From assembly GCA_934047225.1 (NCBI GenBank), contig OW203988.1, positions 11,814,229 through 11,878,228 of the forward strand: a DNA stretch of 64,000 bases, given 5' to 3'. The number at the start of each line of letters is the position of its first letter. Position 1 is the first letter of the stretch. A program made the translations under genes and the position numbers. Under the pieces are notes generated by a model. The model was not told the DNA's origin, made no database searches, and saw only the letters and a program-made list of their open reading frames with translations. This document shows positions 21,509 through 34,083 of this stretch, in pieces. Source of the stretch: Ypsolopha sequella. Its lineage: Eukaryota > Arthropoda > Insecta > Lepidoptera > Ypsolophidae.

Positions 21509-23729
21509 CGTGTATGTGCAATAAAGTGTTTACTTATTATTATTAGTTTTCGATTATATTTAACCTCTTGATTACAACTAATAATTATTCCACGTACAGA
21601 AACAATAATGCAGATTCACTTAATACCGTAAAGTTGCCAATCAAAGTATGTTGCAGTAAATGTCTGGTAGTATACACAAAATGATAACCCAAGCGGCACA
21701 CAAGCGTTATAAAGGAGAAAATGTGCCACTAATTACAGCCTACGGTTGAAATACGGTATTATAAGGGTATCGTCAACATTTTATATCTTGTCAATAGAAT
21801 TTGTGTATCTTTATAATGTCTTTAGCTTTAAAGAAGTGTTTGCAAAGTTTTTATTAATCTGTCAACTTTAATGAAGCTATTTTTAAATCAACAATACATA
21901 CAAAAGCTGTACAAAATGCAGCTTTTAACATGTTACTACACTTCTATTCTTATTGTGTAATAAAATAAGGCTAAAGATTTATAAGAATTTCACGAGAATA
22001 AGTTAGAAGACACTGAGCTTAGGAGCAGAACTTTTAAAGAAGTTAGTCTGTTTAATTGTATAATTCAACACCTTTCAAAGAACAGTTTTGTAAGAAATTT
22101 TGGCAAATCCTTAATTGAACCTATTGCTGCATAACATAGACATTCTAAAACATTATTACACTGTAGACGGTGATGGAAACCCTTAACAGGACAACGTTCT
22201 TGACGGATAATCAAGATGGATCGGAAAGCGTGGAAATATCGTAAAACGACCGGTGCGTTTTAAGTTTCTATTTATTTAACCCAAATTCGCTCTTATAGAT
22301 CATATTTTTTACTATTATAGTAATACTTCAAGAATTAAAACGTTATTCTTGTAGATTTATTTACAGCATAAACCGTAGAAAGAATATCTTTAACAGCATT
22401 TAAACAGATAGAACCTGAGCAAAAAGTATGATATATCCCTTATTACAGTTAATGAACTTAGAAGACCTGTTTTCAAATGCTAAGGCTGTGTAACTAAATG
22501 GCGTCCATTTTTCATAACCTATGCTTACTGCGGCACAATTAATTCAATCTCATATTCAACTAACCGGACTACAAATGCTTAGAAAATTTATCAGGTTTCT
22601 TTCTTTGTATGCATATGCCCCTTAAATGGTAACATAATACAAATCATAAGAAAGTAAAATTACGCGCGCGTATATCTGCGTTGTTTTTTTACACAAAATT
22701 GCATTTTTTAACGGGCGTGCGAAAAATTCAACGAAAACATACATATACATTAACAGTACACTGACCTCCGCAACGATTTCTAACCATTTCATTATGAAAA
22801 AAAATAAAATTACCAAGATTTATGTCCCTCATTTATTCGATCACCGTGAATTTAATGTTTTATTTGCAGATAATATTTCTGCTTACTTCTTTTCTAAGTG
22901 CAAATACAAACCGAAGTCATTCAAACAAACAATAATAACAATATTTTTTGGCTATAATCTGATAAATAGATGCTAAAAGGAAAAACTTAAGAGCAATTGC
23001 TTAATAATCAGCCATAATCCAGACGCTCCCCAGCTATAATACATCGCGTATACTGACCTTAATCAGGCCTTCTAAAGAAAGAGGCTGTATAATTTGGGCC
23101 TAATCCGCACTTATAAAAGCTTTATAAGCGCTTTATCAGTACTTTACACAGCCCTTTCTGACAGCTTTAAGAATCGGTAGGAACTGTTCAACAGTTATTG
23201 TAAATCTAGTTTGTGCCGCTTGGAAATTATTATAATTGATATTGTTGTTCAAGATTATGATAATTGCGGAGTTCGTTGTTAAGAGGCAATACTGAAAATA
23301 TTTATATTACCGGTACAGAAAAACAGTAATCATATGTATACAATATACTTAATACTTACAACCAATATAGTAAACGAATACACAATAACTTAAATAACCA
23401 CATATGTTTTTATGTTTATGTCGGTGAAATAAGTGGGAGGAAACCTGGAGATATCTGAACACGAACAATTAGAGTAATGAGGCAAATCTCTTGATATCTG
23501 TGATCATCACCTATATTTTAATTCCAGTCAAGGCAAATACAGCCTATTTGTGTATTCATGCCAGTAACATCCCAAGAGAACAATTTTACATGCCCTCCGG
23601 CGCTACAAGTACCTACAATTTACTGATTTGCAGCTATATCCTTTACTCTATACTCGTGGGATCAAATACCAGCCTTATAATATGTCGTGATAGTTTCTTC
23701 GATAAGTTATGGCATTTTTGATCGGCTGT
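21509..23729. other. Intergenic, nothing recognised
   Basis: AT-rich DNA without a supported gene, RNA or repeat. Short ORFs here lack codon bias or recognisable motifs. Confidence 0.45.
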
Positions 23730-24087
23730 TCAATTTTCAGTACTAACATTTTTGTATTTTTTTTAAGGAATGACAAATCCAAATTATGTAATTACTTATG
23801 TGTATGAATTCTAACAGCAACATAAGTTTAATTTTTGAAAAGTGTCAGCTTTAAAAATTATAACAAATCTTATCATGGAAATGGATGGCATTAAGGACAA
23901 ACTATTTTTGAAGATTTAATTTTTATAATTATACTGAAAATTAAAACAAAATTTCATACGTAGATGTAAAACCTTGAAATTAACTTTCAAATAAAAAACA
24001 AATAATTGAAATAGCTATTGAATTACAGGAATTATGAACTCATGAATCTGTAAGAAAATTTCAGCAATTTCATATGTAAAGACATAT
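23730..24087 (-). mobile_element. MITE, family A (copy 3, truncated)
   Basis: Inverted relative to copies at 9047 and 49390. The end at 24062-24087 (AATTTCATATGTAAAGACATA) is the preserved terminal repeat; the other end is cut off at about 23730. Confidence 0.65.
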
Positions 24088-24280
24088 AAACACATATATA
24101 GACATATAGGTATGTACACATAAAGAAGTATATTATTGAAAAGAAATATAATGTAGGAAATATACGTATTGTTACTTTAGTATTACACAATTTATAACAT
24201 TGAATGAGACTTAATCTGTAAGATGGATCCAAGCCACGAACTGGACTGCGAACTGGACACTGAATCATGTGAATAGTACA

Positions 24281-24604
24281 TTATATCCTAGCTATGGGTT
24301 GAACGAAGAGTATTGCCTGACGAGGTGAGCTAGCAGACCGAGACTTGCCATAGCTGCTATAATATGAGTCAGGCAATACCCATGGCAATACCCGTTTCCG
24401 CCGATGCATATATAGTGCTCTTATAAAACAATGTGAGGTAATAAGAAATCCTTTAGCAAAAAAAGCAAACATTTTAATGGCAATAGCACATAACCTTTCC
24501 TTCGCTTTAGCTGGAAGCAAGTTTTCTATGACCAAATTCGCTTCTTCTTTCAAATTATCTTTCTCCACGCTACCAATGACGCTACTTTCTTCACTACCAC
24601 TCAT
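24281..24604 (-). pseudogene. Possible truncated N-terminus of a transposon recombinase
   Basis: A 107-aa ORF starting MSGSEESSVIGSVEKD and continuing NLVIENLLPAKAKERL. The first ~40 residues read like the conserved start of tyrosine-recombinase-type proteins of insect mobile elements (acidic start, LLPAKxKER). After about residue 40 the sequence becomes unrelated and hydrophobic or low-quality, so the gene is cut at about 24495. Family assignment is from memory of the motif and is weak. Confidence 0.3.
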
Positions 24605-24621
24605 TTTAAATAGTATATTTC

Positions 24622-24722
24622 ATGCCGAGTAAAAAATTTCATTTTTTCTTACCTAAGGAATGAAGCTATTTGAGAAAACTTACATTCCGAGGGTAAGAAA
24701 AACCTTTTTGCACTCGGTACGA
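24622..24722. repeat. Foldback region upstream of 24604
   Basis: Imperfect inverted repeat: CCGAGTAAAAA and TTTTTTCTTACC on the left match TTTTTGCACTCGG and GGTAAGAAAAA on the right, with an inner GGAATG/CATTCC pair. It could be the terminal structure of the element whose ORF starts at 24604. Confidence 0.55.
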
Positions 24723-24809
24723 ACGATACTTTTTCTACTACTTTTCAGTTATATTATTCATTATCAGAATAATTTTCTGAAAAATTAGTCACGTTTTCCC
24801 CCAAATTGT

Positions 24810-25045
24810 AAGTATTTTATAATGACCTTGCCCCGCGAAGTGGCCAGTATAATAATAATAATAAAAATTGCCAAGTGCCTGCCCTCCCGCTGCACCCCGT
24901 TCTGTTCTCCAAATAGTCCCAATAAATGACTCCTGCGCATTTCCTCACCACCTTTGCTCGTACCTCAAAAACCGTGCTTATGCTTCGAAAACATTCTGAC
25001 AAGGACAGTGGTGCGCGGGGTTGGTGCGGGGACAGATAGCCGCGT
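24810..25045. other. GC-richer block of unknown nature
   Basis: Noticeably higher GC than its surroundings (for example CCCTCCCGCTGCACCCCG and GGTGCGGGGACAG). A 61-aa minus-strand ORF runs through it, but I recognise no domain. It may be part of a repeat or a small regulatory island. Confidence 0.3.
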
Positions 25046-26000
25046 CACAATAGTGTCGATACCGCTTTATTATTTATCGATAAAGTATTCAAAGATGCAG
25101 TACGAAACCGAAACTCTAATCGAATGAACTTGCGTATATGTATTATTATATATATTATATCAGTGATAGATTCGTCGTAAGACTTTTGTAAAATAAAACA
25201 CATAAGAAAAATTTTGGTGTTTATTATTTTTAATAGATACATTTGTTAAATTATTACAAAGTGAACAAAATTACTGTATGAATAAAAATGCCCGTAAATG
25301 ACAATATAGTATGACGTATATGACGTTTAACTTAGGGCAATAAGTGACACAGAAAATAATGCTCCAGGAATTGCTCTGTTGCAATACATCTGTGTATTAC
25401 AATACACTTTATAAACAGTTATCATAAGATAAGCAGATAAGGCAGTTTTAATGTATAAAAAATAGGTACCATGAACTGTAGACAACCGTATCGCACCTTA
25501 AGCGTTACATGGCCGCGATAAAATAAGCGAGACGTAAAATACTACATAACACGAGAAAGTAGCTTGAAAGACATCAACGGGGTGCGCAAGCTTTGATCAT
25601 CCAGTGACGAGTTTAAGTTGAACCGTGAAGATTTTGTACAAATATTTGTATAAAACATTTATGTATGTAATTACCTATGCAACGTGAAAGATGATTTTTT
25701 GAATTTACTGTTTCCATTGGTTTTTCACATCATTTCTCAGCACAAGCATGCATTTTAACTACTTTTGCCTATTTTGCGACTTTTATTCGTAGAAACGAAG
25801 AACGCGCTTACGAATCACAGACCTTGTTCCAACTAACACTGGTTTTGATTGCATAGTATTATATAGGTGTAATTTTGCTAATGTCTTACGGAAACTAATT
25901 GCCCTGTAGGGTGTGTCTGTCACCTAAGATAGATTTAACAGCGTTGTTGTTTCATCATGTAAAAAACGAACAGATTGGTAAAGCACTACTAAAATAGATT
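25046..26000. other. Intergenic, nothing recognised
   Basis: AT-rich DNA with no supported feature. Confidence 0.4.
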
Positions 26001-26035
26001 CAGATTCAGATTCTTTATTTGCATATCACACTATT
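26000..26035 (-). mobile_element. LINE 3' tail with (AGATTC)n
   Basis: Three AGATTC units followed by TTTATTTGCATA. On the minus strand this reads AATAAAG followed by GAATCT repeats, typical of a LINE poly-A-signal/tail junction. Confidence 0.5.
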
Positions 26036-26318
26036 ATTACAGGTGGAAAACAAATATATGGTATCATGTGATACCCTGTTAGGGTGTAGCAATATTTTAA
26101 AAGTCTAGCAAATTAAATTATTACTAACAAAAATAAAAATAAAAATAAAAGCTTTGAAAAAAACAATATTAGTCACCGATAAAGATTTAACGTACCATCA
26201 GATGTTACAGAGTAGTAAAGTGTTCCGTTTTGTAATGTGATTTATGTGTGCAATATAGATTTTTCGAAAAAAAATCTTCTATTTTGTAATAGCTTTTACT
26301 GACTTTTACTTATCAGAA

Positions 26319-26510
26319 ACTAGCGACCCGCCCCGGCTTTGCACGGGCATGTATTATACATATAAACCTTCCTCTTAAATCATTCTATCTATTTAAAAAA
26401 ACCACATCAAAATCCGTTGCTTAGTTTTAAAGATCTAAGCATATATAGAGACAGACAGACAGTGGGAAGCGACTTTGTTTTATACTATGTAGTGATTCTT
26501 TCATCTTTTT
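26319..26510 (+). repeat. Dispersed insect repeat (ACTAGCGACCCGCCCCGG type)
   Basis: Contains GCGACCCGCCCCGGCTTTGC, a middle segment AAATCCGTTGCTTAGTTTTA and an end GGAAGCGACTTTGTTTTATA. This text recurs widely in insect genomes as a nonautonomous or LINE-derived repeat. Related 3' text (CGGGCAAAAGCTAGTTT) occurs at 42780-42800. Confidence 0.6.
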
Positions 26511-26519
26511 TACAAATAC

Positions 26520-28585
26520 GAGTATGTTAATTTTGTCTTTATTTCTGATATAGCCTGAGAGATTATTATATATTTTAAAAGCAATTGAATGTGGTCCTGA
26601 TGATATTATTTACAGTTTTATAACTGAGATTTTAATTTTATTTTTGTTTTGATTTTTAGGTACGTTTGATACGTGAATTATCTACAGGCGAATAAAGGCT
26701 ACGGTGTTTTTTTAAAAATTTGCATGATTCCAATATGTTTTTGAAAGCTTTATTGACCGGTTTCACATTGAAAAATGTTACTTTAAGGTGAGGTTTGAAT
26801 TTTTCAACGGTCACTGTCACTCCGAGCGGAAAAACACGCAGTGCGAAAGGGACGGATTCAAGGCGAAAGAGAAGAACTCATATAAATCATTATTTCATCT
26901 CACTATAATCATTATCGAGTAAAAGTTTTCAATCGCTTCACTACATATATTTAAAAAATGGTTTAAAAAATGTAATACAAATATATCCAACTAGTAATTT
27001 AAAGTACTTGAACGACTCCAAAAACTGCCAATATTGTTGCGGTAGTGACTTAAGGCGATTTGTAAAAGTTATACCGTCCCTGTTACGCCATATGCGAAAA
27101 AGCCCTCAGTGCGAGAGAGATGGATTCAAGGAAAAGTAGCAAAATGTCGGTTTTTTTATTAATATAAAATGTACTAAAGTTGCTATCAAAATTCAGTTTA
27201 ACCAGGTCCTAGATAACGTTAAAACCCATCTAAAAAAATATAATTGCAGTCCATATGTCCAACCAGGAGAATTGAACAACCAGGACAAAAGAACAAGTAC
27301 ATCTATACAAATACACCAAATGTTACTAATTATATACTTGAGTAACAAATATTGAAATCACTCGTGTTGCACCATGTCCCATTCAAAGATTCAGTCTCTT
27401 AACAGATCTACTCAAATAGTGACTGACAGTTAAAATTAATTTCTTAGATACTGCTGGTAATACTCAACTTAAAGTTGCTATGTCAATATGACAAAACTAT
27501 CTAGTAAAAAACTTAGACTTTCATATTCAGCGTACAGTCATTCTGTTTACTATTCAATAGAGAATTTCTATCAAGTCAAAATTGTAAGTTGTTTCATTAA
27601 TAAACTTCTCTAATACAATCGTCTTTGTTGTATTTAATGCAAGTCAGATTAGTACAAATTTCTACCAGGTTGGAATTTTACCCATTTTCTAAAAATCTCC
27701 AAGTTTCAGTAAGGTTTTTACATAATAAGTCTCAGATATATTAAAACTTTTGAATACAATAAATTAGGCTTTCAACCCTCATTTCATGTAGGAAAGTTTA
27801 CTTTAAAAATCATTGATTTTCTAGTAATATGAAACTACTGTGACTTTCATCCTTAACAGTATTGCAGTAATTTATGTAGTCAATTTTATAACTACACTCA
27901 GTAGAATAATTTCAATATATTTTGAAAGAGAAATCTGCTCTAGGTAATGTAGTATTAAAAATACTAATAGAACTTTGTTTATGTTCTAAAGATGTATTCA
28001 TTTAATTCCATTGACGAAGAATAACTTTTACTACCCCATATTTGGTGTATAGTATCAGTTAAGGCTTTTATTTTGCCAGACAAGGGAAAGCATTTATGCA
28101 AACAAATACATCATGTTATGTACTCCAAGTTTATTGAACATTTATAAGAACCAATTGAAATTATTCTCTTCAATAAAGATTCCCCGAAACTATTTTCACG
28201 GTAATTAGTTTATTAGTTACTTGCCTACTCAACTGAGTAATAAAAGAAAATCCGAAACATTCTATATTTCATCAAGGTTCTACTCTGTATCAATGCAACA
28301 GTCATTTCGACAAGGGAGAATGTAAGTAAATACTGACCAAAAGGTTTGTTACTCATCTATACTCTATTTTGGATTCTTATATACCAAACTATTTGATTTT
28401 ACTTTATACCTTAATGTTTACTACGAACTGACCTTAAAAAGGGTTTGATAGGTACTACAGTTATGAACTTTTATGGTCTAGAATACATTTCATCAACCTG
28501 AATTCTAAATCTAGGCTTTCTATGTTATTTAGACATATTTTGTGCCAAACTCAAGTCTCTTTATTTCTTGAAAGAAATACCTAAG
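26520..28585. other. AT-rich region, possible host element of the BEL/Pao insertion
   Basis: No supported ORF. A short motif (CAGTGCGAAAGGGACGGATT and CAGTGCGAGAGAGATGGATT) occurs twice, near 26838 and 27106. From about 27200 the plus strand is poor in G, like the DNA on the other side of the BEL/Pao element (35034-36600), so the two flanks may be one older unit split by the insertion. Confidence 0.35.
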
Positions 28586-28786
28586 TGTTGGTAAGGGTGA
28601 CCATAATAATAGCTTCGTGAATTTTGTTGTTTTTGGTTTATTTGTAGCTTTTAGTACATCGACATGATAAAAAGGAATTACAATAATAAAGACATTTTTT
28701 AATGTGTCAGACAGAAGTCAATAGAAGTGGCATAGCTGCCAGTACAGTTTTCTTCGTGGAGTTTCTACTGGAGCGCAGCGTAAACA
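28586..28786 (-). repeat. BEL/Pao 3' LTR
   Basis: 201 bp. Read on the minus strand it starts TGTTTACGC and ends CCAACA. One mismatch to the 5' LTR. Confidence 0.95.
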
Positions 28787-28802
28787 TCCTGCCCCCCTTG
28801 AA
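28787..28802 (-). other. BEL/Pao polypurine tract
   Basis: On the minus strand TCAAGGGGGGCAGGA directly precedes the 3' LTR. Confidence 0.75.
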
Positions 28803-28811
28803 ACACCAGTT

Positions 28812-30719
28812 TCAAGAAGACGTCCTTTCGTCGAACCGAAGAGGACACAGCTGGGTCAACGCTCGTCTTATAGATCCCTTGATGGTCTTTACGTCCACAA
28901 CTCGAACTATACCATCAGGGCCTGGGTATAACTTCATAATTCGTCCAAGCGGCCACTTCATCACAGGCAACTGGTTGTCTTTGATAATAACTAATTCACC
29001 AATCTTGGCATTATGCTTGTTGGTTTGCCATTTTACTCTTTTCTGTAGGGTTGATAAATATTCTCGAGTCCAGCGGTTCCAGAACGTTTGACGAAGATGT
29101 TCCAGAAGTTGGTAACGATTGAAATTGGAAATAGTCTCGTTGACAGGAGACGGCAATGCGGTTAAAGGCCGCCCGATTAGGAAGTGCCCGGGAGTTAAAG
29201 GACGTAAGTCCGATGGATCTGAAGACAATGGTGTCAGCGGGCGCGAATTCAAAATGGCTTCAATTGATGAGAACAACGTAGAAAGTTCCTCGAACGTTAG
29301 ACTAGAATTACCAGCGATTCTTTTTAAATAATATTTGGCAGATTTAACACCGGCTTCCCAAATTTCGCCAAAATTCGGTGAGTACGCGGGGTTAAATTTG
29401 AAAACGATACCTTCACCACATGCAAACTCACCTACGTCACGGCTACAATTCTTCAAAAGTCTACCTAACTCATTCATTGCTCCCACAAAATTTTTGCCAT
29501 TATCGCAAAATATGGTTCGCGGTTTGCCACGTCTCGCAATAAATCTTTTAAGAGATAGTATAAACGCTTGAGTTGTCATATCGCTCACTACTTCTAGGTG
29601 CACTGCTTTAACAGCGAGGCAAATGAATATACACAAATAACATTTTGTGGTTTTGCTACCACGTCCTTTGCGGCTGGAAATTAAAAAAGGTCCAGCAAAG
29701 TCTACTCCACAGTTTTCAAAAGGAGGAGAAGGATTTACTCTTGGGCTAGGTAATGTTCCCATTAATGGTTGCTTGGTTGCAGCTGCTAAGCGCTGACAAC
29801 GCACACATTTGTTTACAGTTGAAGAAGCTAGTACTCTTCCACGTGTAGGCCAGAATTGGTCACGAATAGATGCTAACAACTGTGATGGGCCACAATGTAA
29901 GAGACGTAAATGGTATCTTTCAAAGAGTAGCTTAGCAAATTGATGTTTCGAATCAATTAGAATTGGATGCTGTTTATCGTAAGTACAGTGTGTAGCTTGA
30001 TCGATGCGCCCACCTACGCGCAGAATACCCTCATCATCTAAAAATGGGTTTAAAGAAATTATTCTCGACTTCGTGTTTAGTGTTTTGTTGTTGGTGAGTG
30101 AGTGAATATTTTGAGCAAACGAATCGCATTGTGATAATTTTGCTAGTGTGATAAGTGATTTCTCTAATTCGACAGTAGTAAGATCACCTTTTATTTTATT
30201 ATTTTTAGTTTTACAATTGTTAATAAAACGCATGACATAAGTAAATACTCTTTGTAAACTATATAGCTTTGAATATTTATCAAATTGTATTATACTCTCC
30301 TTACATTGTATGTTTAATGTTATTTTTGTTTCAGGTAGTGACACCGGACATTCTTCGTGTTTTAGCTGAGGCCATTCCCTTTCAGGTTGAACCAGGAAAG
30401 GAGGCCCGTGCCACCACAACGAGTTATTTGTCAGTTGCTGCGGCTTGATTCCCCGTGAAGCCAGGTCAGCCGGATTAGAATCAGTAGGTACATGACGCCA
30501 TGCGTCGCTGTTAGTTAGTTCGCGTATTTCGTCAACACGGTTACAAACAAATGTCTTAAGAGTTTTAGGTGGAGTTTTCAACCAACTCAAGACAATCGTT
30601 GAATCAGACCAAAATACCGCTCGCGTTGGCTTAATTTTAATTGAATCAATAACATTTGAATACAACCTGGCTCCTAGTAGCGCGCCCAGGAGCTCTAGAC
30701 GAGGAACGGTCATCTCCGG
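28812..30719 (-). pseudogene. pol: BEL/Pao pol, C-terminal part (RNase H end, integrase)
   Basis: Open from directly after the amber codon at 30720-30722 to the stop at 28812. It begins PEMTVPRLELLGALL, the conserved continuation of the BEL RNase H region, so the upstream stop is in frame inside one domain. Integrase: zinc-binding region with HxxxxxHCG and CVRCQ; catalytic Asp in GVDFAGP (about 29686-29706), Asp in FCDNG (about 29497) and Glu in GEIWEAG (about 29349-29369). The C-terminus has the BEL-specific DUF5641-type region (GHFLIGRPL...WNRWTREYL). The integrase itself looks intact. Confidence 0.9.
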
Positions 30720-33350
30720 CTATAAAGGAGCCACTCTAGCTTTAGCAGTCAATAAATGGACTTGTGGTTTACCATTGACACTGCATTTTATATACAAACA
30801 GGCGGCGTAGGCGCTCTGTGAAGCGTCGGTAAATAAATGAATCTCAATACTCTCTGCATCAGAACATAGCACGTTCCTCGGTACTCGTACATTGTTTATG
30901 TTATGTAGGTTTTGAACAAACCCTCGCCAAGTGTCTGCGATTTCGTCTGGCACTTGCTGATCCCAATGTAATTTTAGTAACCATAAATTTTGTAATAGCG
31001 TTTTTGGGGTAATGGTACAAGCGGACAGCAAGCCCAGTGGATCAAAGACTTTGCAAGATGTCGACAGTATGTTCCGTTTAGTTATCTTAGAAGCAGCTTC
31101 AATATCTGCGGAAAATTGCAAAGTATCGTTTACAGGATCCCATTTTAAACCTAGCACGGTTGATTCTTTACAAAAATCTTGTATGTCACTGTTTGAAGTT
31201 ATATCCTCGAAAATATCAGGCGCATTAGTACGAAATTTTCGCAAGTGGAAGCAAGCTTCAGATAACGTTTTAATGACTCCCTTGACAATGTGCTTGAGTT
31301 CAGATTTATCGTTCGAGGTAACACTTGAATCGTCTACATAGAACCCATGGCGTATGGCATCAGCAACCGATTTGTCTGGACACTCTTCGGCGAGTTGCAC
31401 CAGACACTTTGTGCTTAAATAGGGAGCTGAAGATGTTCCATATGTGACTGTGTTGAGTTGTAATGTTTTAAGTGGTTGTGATTCTTCGTCCCTCCAAAGA
31501 ATTAATTGTAGATGTCGCTGCGTATCATCCACCATAATTTGACGATACATCTTTTCGATGTCGCCAGTGACCACGTATTCCCCTTTTCTAAAACGTAGTA
31601 ATATTGCTAGCAGATTGTCTTGCACAACTGGCCCTACCATCTGAATATTGTTCAGGGATTTGCCCGTGGAAGTTTTGCACGAGGCATAGAATAGTACCCT
31701 AAGGCGCGTTGTTTCGCTACTTTCTCGAATAACTGCATGATGGGGAATATAATAAGCAAATGATGGAGGACGCTCTAATTCTGATAAGTGCCCTAAGCTC
31801 TTATATTCATTTATAAATTCTGCATATGCTGCCTTTTGATTATTTTTCGTTAGTTTCTGTTCCAAGTTATAGAAACGTCTCTTAGCAATGAGATAAGAAT
31901 CACCCAAAGCCTGTTCAGGATCTTCAAGCAATGGCAGTTTGACAGAAAACCTACCGTCAGGGAGACGAATCGTATTTTCAATAAAATGAGCTTCGCAGCT
32001 TTCCTCTTCCTTTGAAAAAGGCTTACCAGAAGAAGGAATGTCTTCGAGTTCCCAGAACTTGGAAAGACTTTGACTGATCTCTTTAGTAAAATTGCATAAA
32101 CGCGTGTTTTTATTATTAGAGTTAGACCCTGTCGGACCAGCGACAAGCCAGCCTAATTTACTCGCTTGAAGTGTGGGTTTGTTTCGCCCCAATCGAATCA
32201 AATTAGAATCCACAATTTCCCAAAAAACGTCTGCCCCCAACAGTACTTGTATCTCGGAGGGACGATAGAAATTGGGATCAGCTAATATGACATTGGAAGG
32301 TAAATTGAACTGTGTAATGTCTACCTCCACGCTTGGTATTGTGCTCGTGATCTGTGGAATAACTAAACATGACACATTTATTTGGAACGAATTCACACGT
32401 GACTTGACTATCAGATTACAACCTTGATTGACTTTAGTAGTAGAATTGTTAATTCCACAAATTGATACTTGAGCATTTGAACAAGAAAGATTCATACTTT
32501 TTTGCACTTTCTCTATTACAAAAGATGATTCGCTTCCAGCGTCGAGAAGTACGCGAGCTGGGTAAGTATTATTAGTCTTCGGGTCAATTAGTTCCACTTC
32601 AGCCGTGCACAACAGTACTTGTCCCGATACGGTAGCAGAAAGGGACACAGGAAGCTGTGTAGTGCTGCTTGTAGCAGTGGGTGAACTTGTAGCATTTACA
32701 GTGAAAGTATTACTTGTAGTCTTAGAATTTGTAAAACCACTATTAGTAGAATTATCTTGGTTAGTGTTAGTAGAATTGCTTTGATTCGTATTAGTTGTTG
32801 TATTAGTGTCTTGAATTTTGTGCAATAATGAATTATGTTTTTTGTTGCAGTTATTGCATGGACCTAGACGGCAACGCTTAGAATGGTGGCCGGAGCGAAG
32901 ACAATTGTGGCAAAGTTTATGTTTTTCTACTTCACTCAATCTATCTTCGAGAGACAATGCTTTGAATTTGTCGCACTGATAGAGAAGATGATTCTGATCG
33001 CAAACAAAACAACCCCTATAGTTTGAACTATTACCTGATGAGGCATAAAATGAATTTGTTTGTTTACGCTCTTTGTAGTATGGTTGCCTATCAGACCTTC
33101 CAGCAATGTGATTGTCGCTTTTATTAAATTGCAAAGTCTCTAACATATCAGCTCGACTACGCAGGAACTGATAAAATTCTTTGAGTGTGGGTGAAGAGAG
33201 TAAATCGTTTCTATGCTCTTCCCATTTTCGACTAGTAGCGCCATCTAATTTTCCAGCTATCGTGTAAATAATTAATGTGTCCCAATGATCAGTTGGTTCA
33301 TCTAGCTTGTTTAAAGCATGTAGATTTTTTGTAAAATGATCGACTATATC
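30720..33350 (-). pseudogene. pol: BEL/Pao pol, zinc knuckles to RNase H, ending at amber stop
   Basis: Same reading frame as the downstream piece. It opens at 33350, immediately after a TAA in this frame, at the point where the gag frame loses homology. Content in order: end of gag; Cys/His knuckles (CFVCDQNHLLYQC, CHNCLRSGHHSKRC, CNNCNKKH) at about 32830-33010; Ser/Thr/Asn-rich linker; aspartic protease LLDAGSES at about 32529-32545; Pao RT with DIEKMYRQ and catalytic YVDD at 31330-31341; RNase H TDAS. An unusual Tyr stands in the usually Asp-containing FDAS motif of the RT (FYAS), which may be a further lesion. It ends at TAG 30720-30722 inside RNase H. Confidence 0.9.
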
Positions 33351-34062
33351 TTAACGATTTGTGGGATTCCTTCGTTATTGGTTCGAAGTTGAACAAACAT
33401 TTTAAATGATTGTTAATTAAAATCCTATTGTTGTCAAATCGATCGCAGACTTGCTGCCAAGCTAATTGATAGTTGTTAGAGGTGAACTCTATAGATTTAA
33501 GCACTACTGCGGCGCTACCCTCTAAAGAGGAGCGCAGATAATGGAATTTATTGATTTCAGGAATGCTTTCATTTTTATTTATTAATTCGTTAAAGGTATC
33601 ACGGAATTCAAGCCACTTTGTGTAATTACCATCGTATGTGGGAAGTTTTATGGTAGGCAGCTTGATATTTGAGAAACCACTTGAGTGAGCATTTGAATTG
33701 GATTCTGAACCAGAAGGTGAACCCTTGTACTCAAGAACTTGATTTGCTGACTCAAACGATTCAATGATACATTGAGCTATTGCAATTAGCTCAACGTATG
33801 TATTTTCAAAGCAATCACGCTCTTGCAATTGTTCATAGGATACTTCTTCTCCTACAAGGCTATCAATTTTATTTTGAATAGTATCAAACAACGTATACAA
33901 CTCCCGAAAATTACTTAATTTCAATCGCAAAGCTGCTATAGTTTGTTTGTCTAAATCTTTTGTTTCTTTGGATTGCAATGGTTCTAAGTAGGAGCGAAAT
34001 AGTGTGGCTCTACTCTTTATACTACCTCTTTGACGTATAAGACTTTTTAAGTCATCAGCCAT
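33298..34062 (-). pseudogene. gag: BEL/Pao gag (DUF1759 type), frameshifted near its end
   Basis: Starts at the ATG 34062 (MADDLKSLIRQRG; A at -3). The open frame extends back to a TTG at 34083. Contains the DUF1759-type core (KLPTIKLPTYDGNYTKWLEF, then FHYLRSSLEGSAA). Homology runs to KSLR at about 33351; the remaining residues to the stop at 33298 are out-of-frame read-through. The pol frame is shifted +1 relative to gag, equal to one inserted or two deleted bases within about ten bases of 33345-33355. BEL elements normally have one continuous ORF, so I read this as a mutation. Confidence 0.88.
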
Positions 34063-34083
34063 AATGGTTAGAGAATTGAACAA

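Noticed and set aside
28702..29571. Plus-strand ORFs of 129, 70 and 78 codons
   Set aside because: They lie antisense to the BEL/Pao LTR and integrase coding region, which has clear homology on the minus strand.
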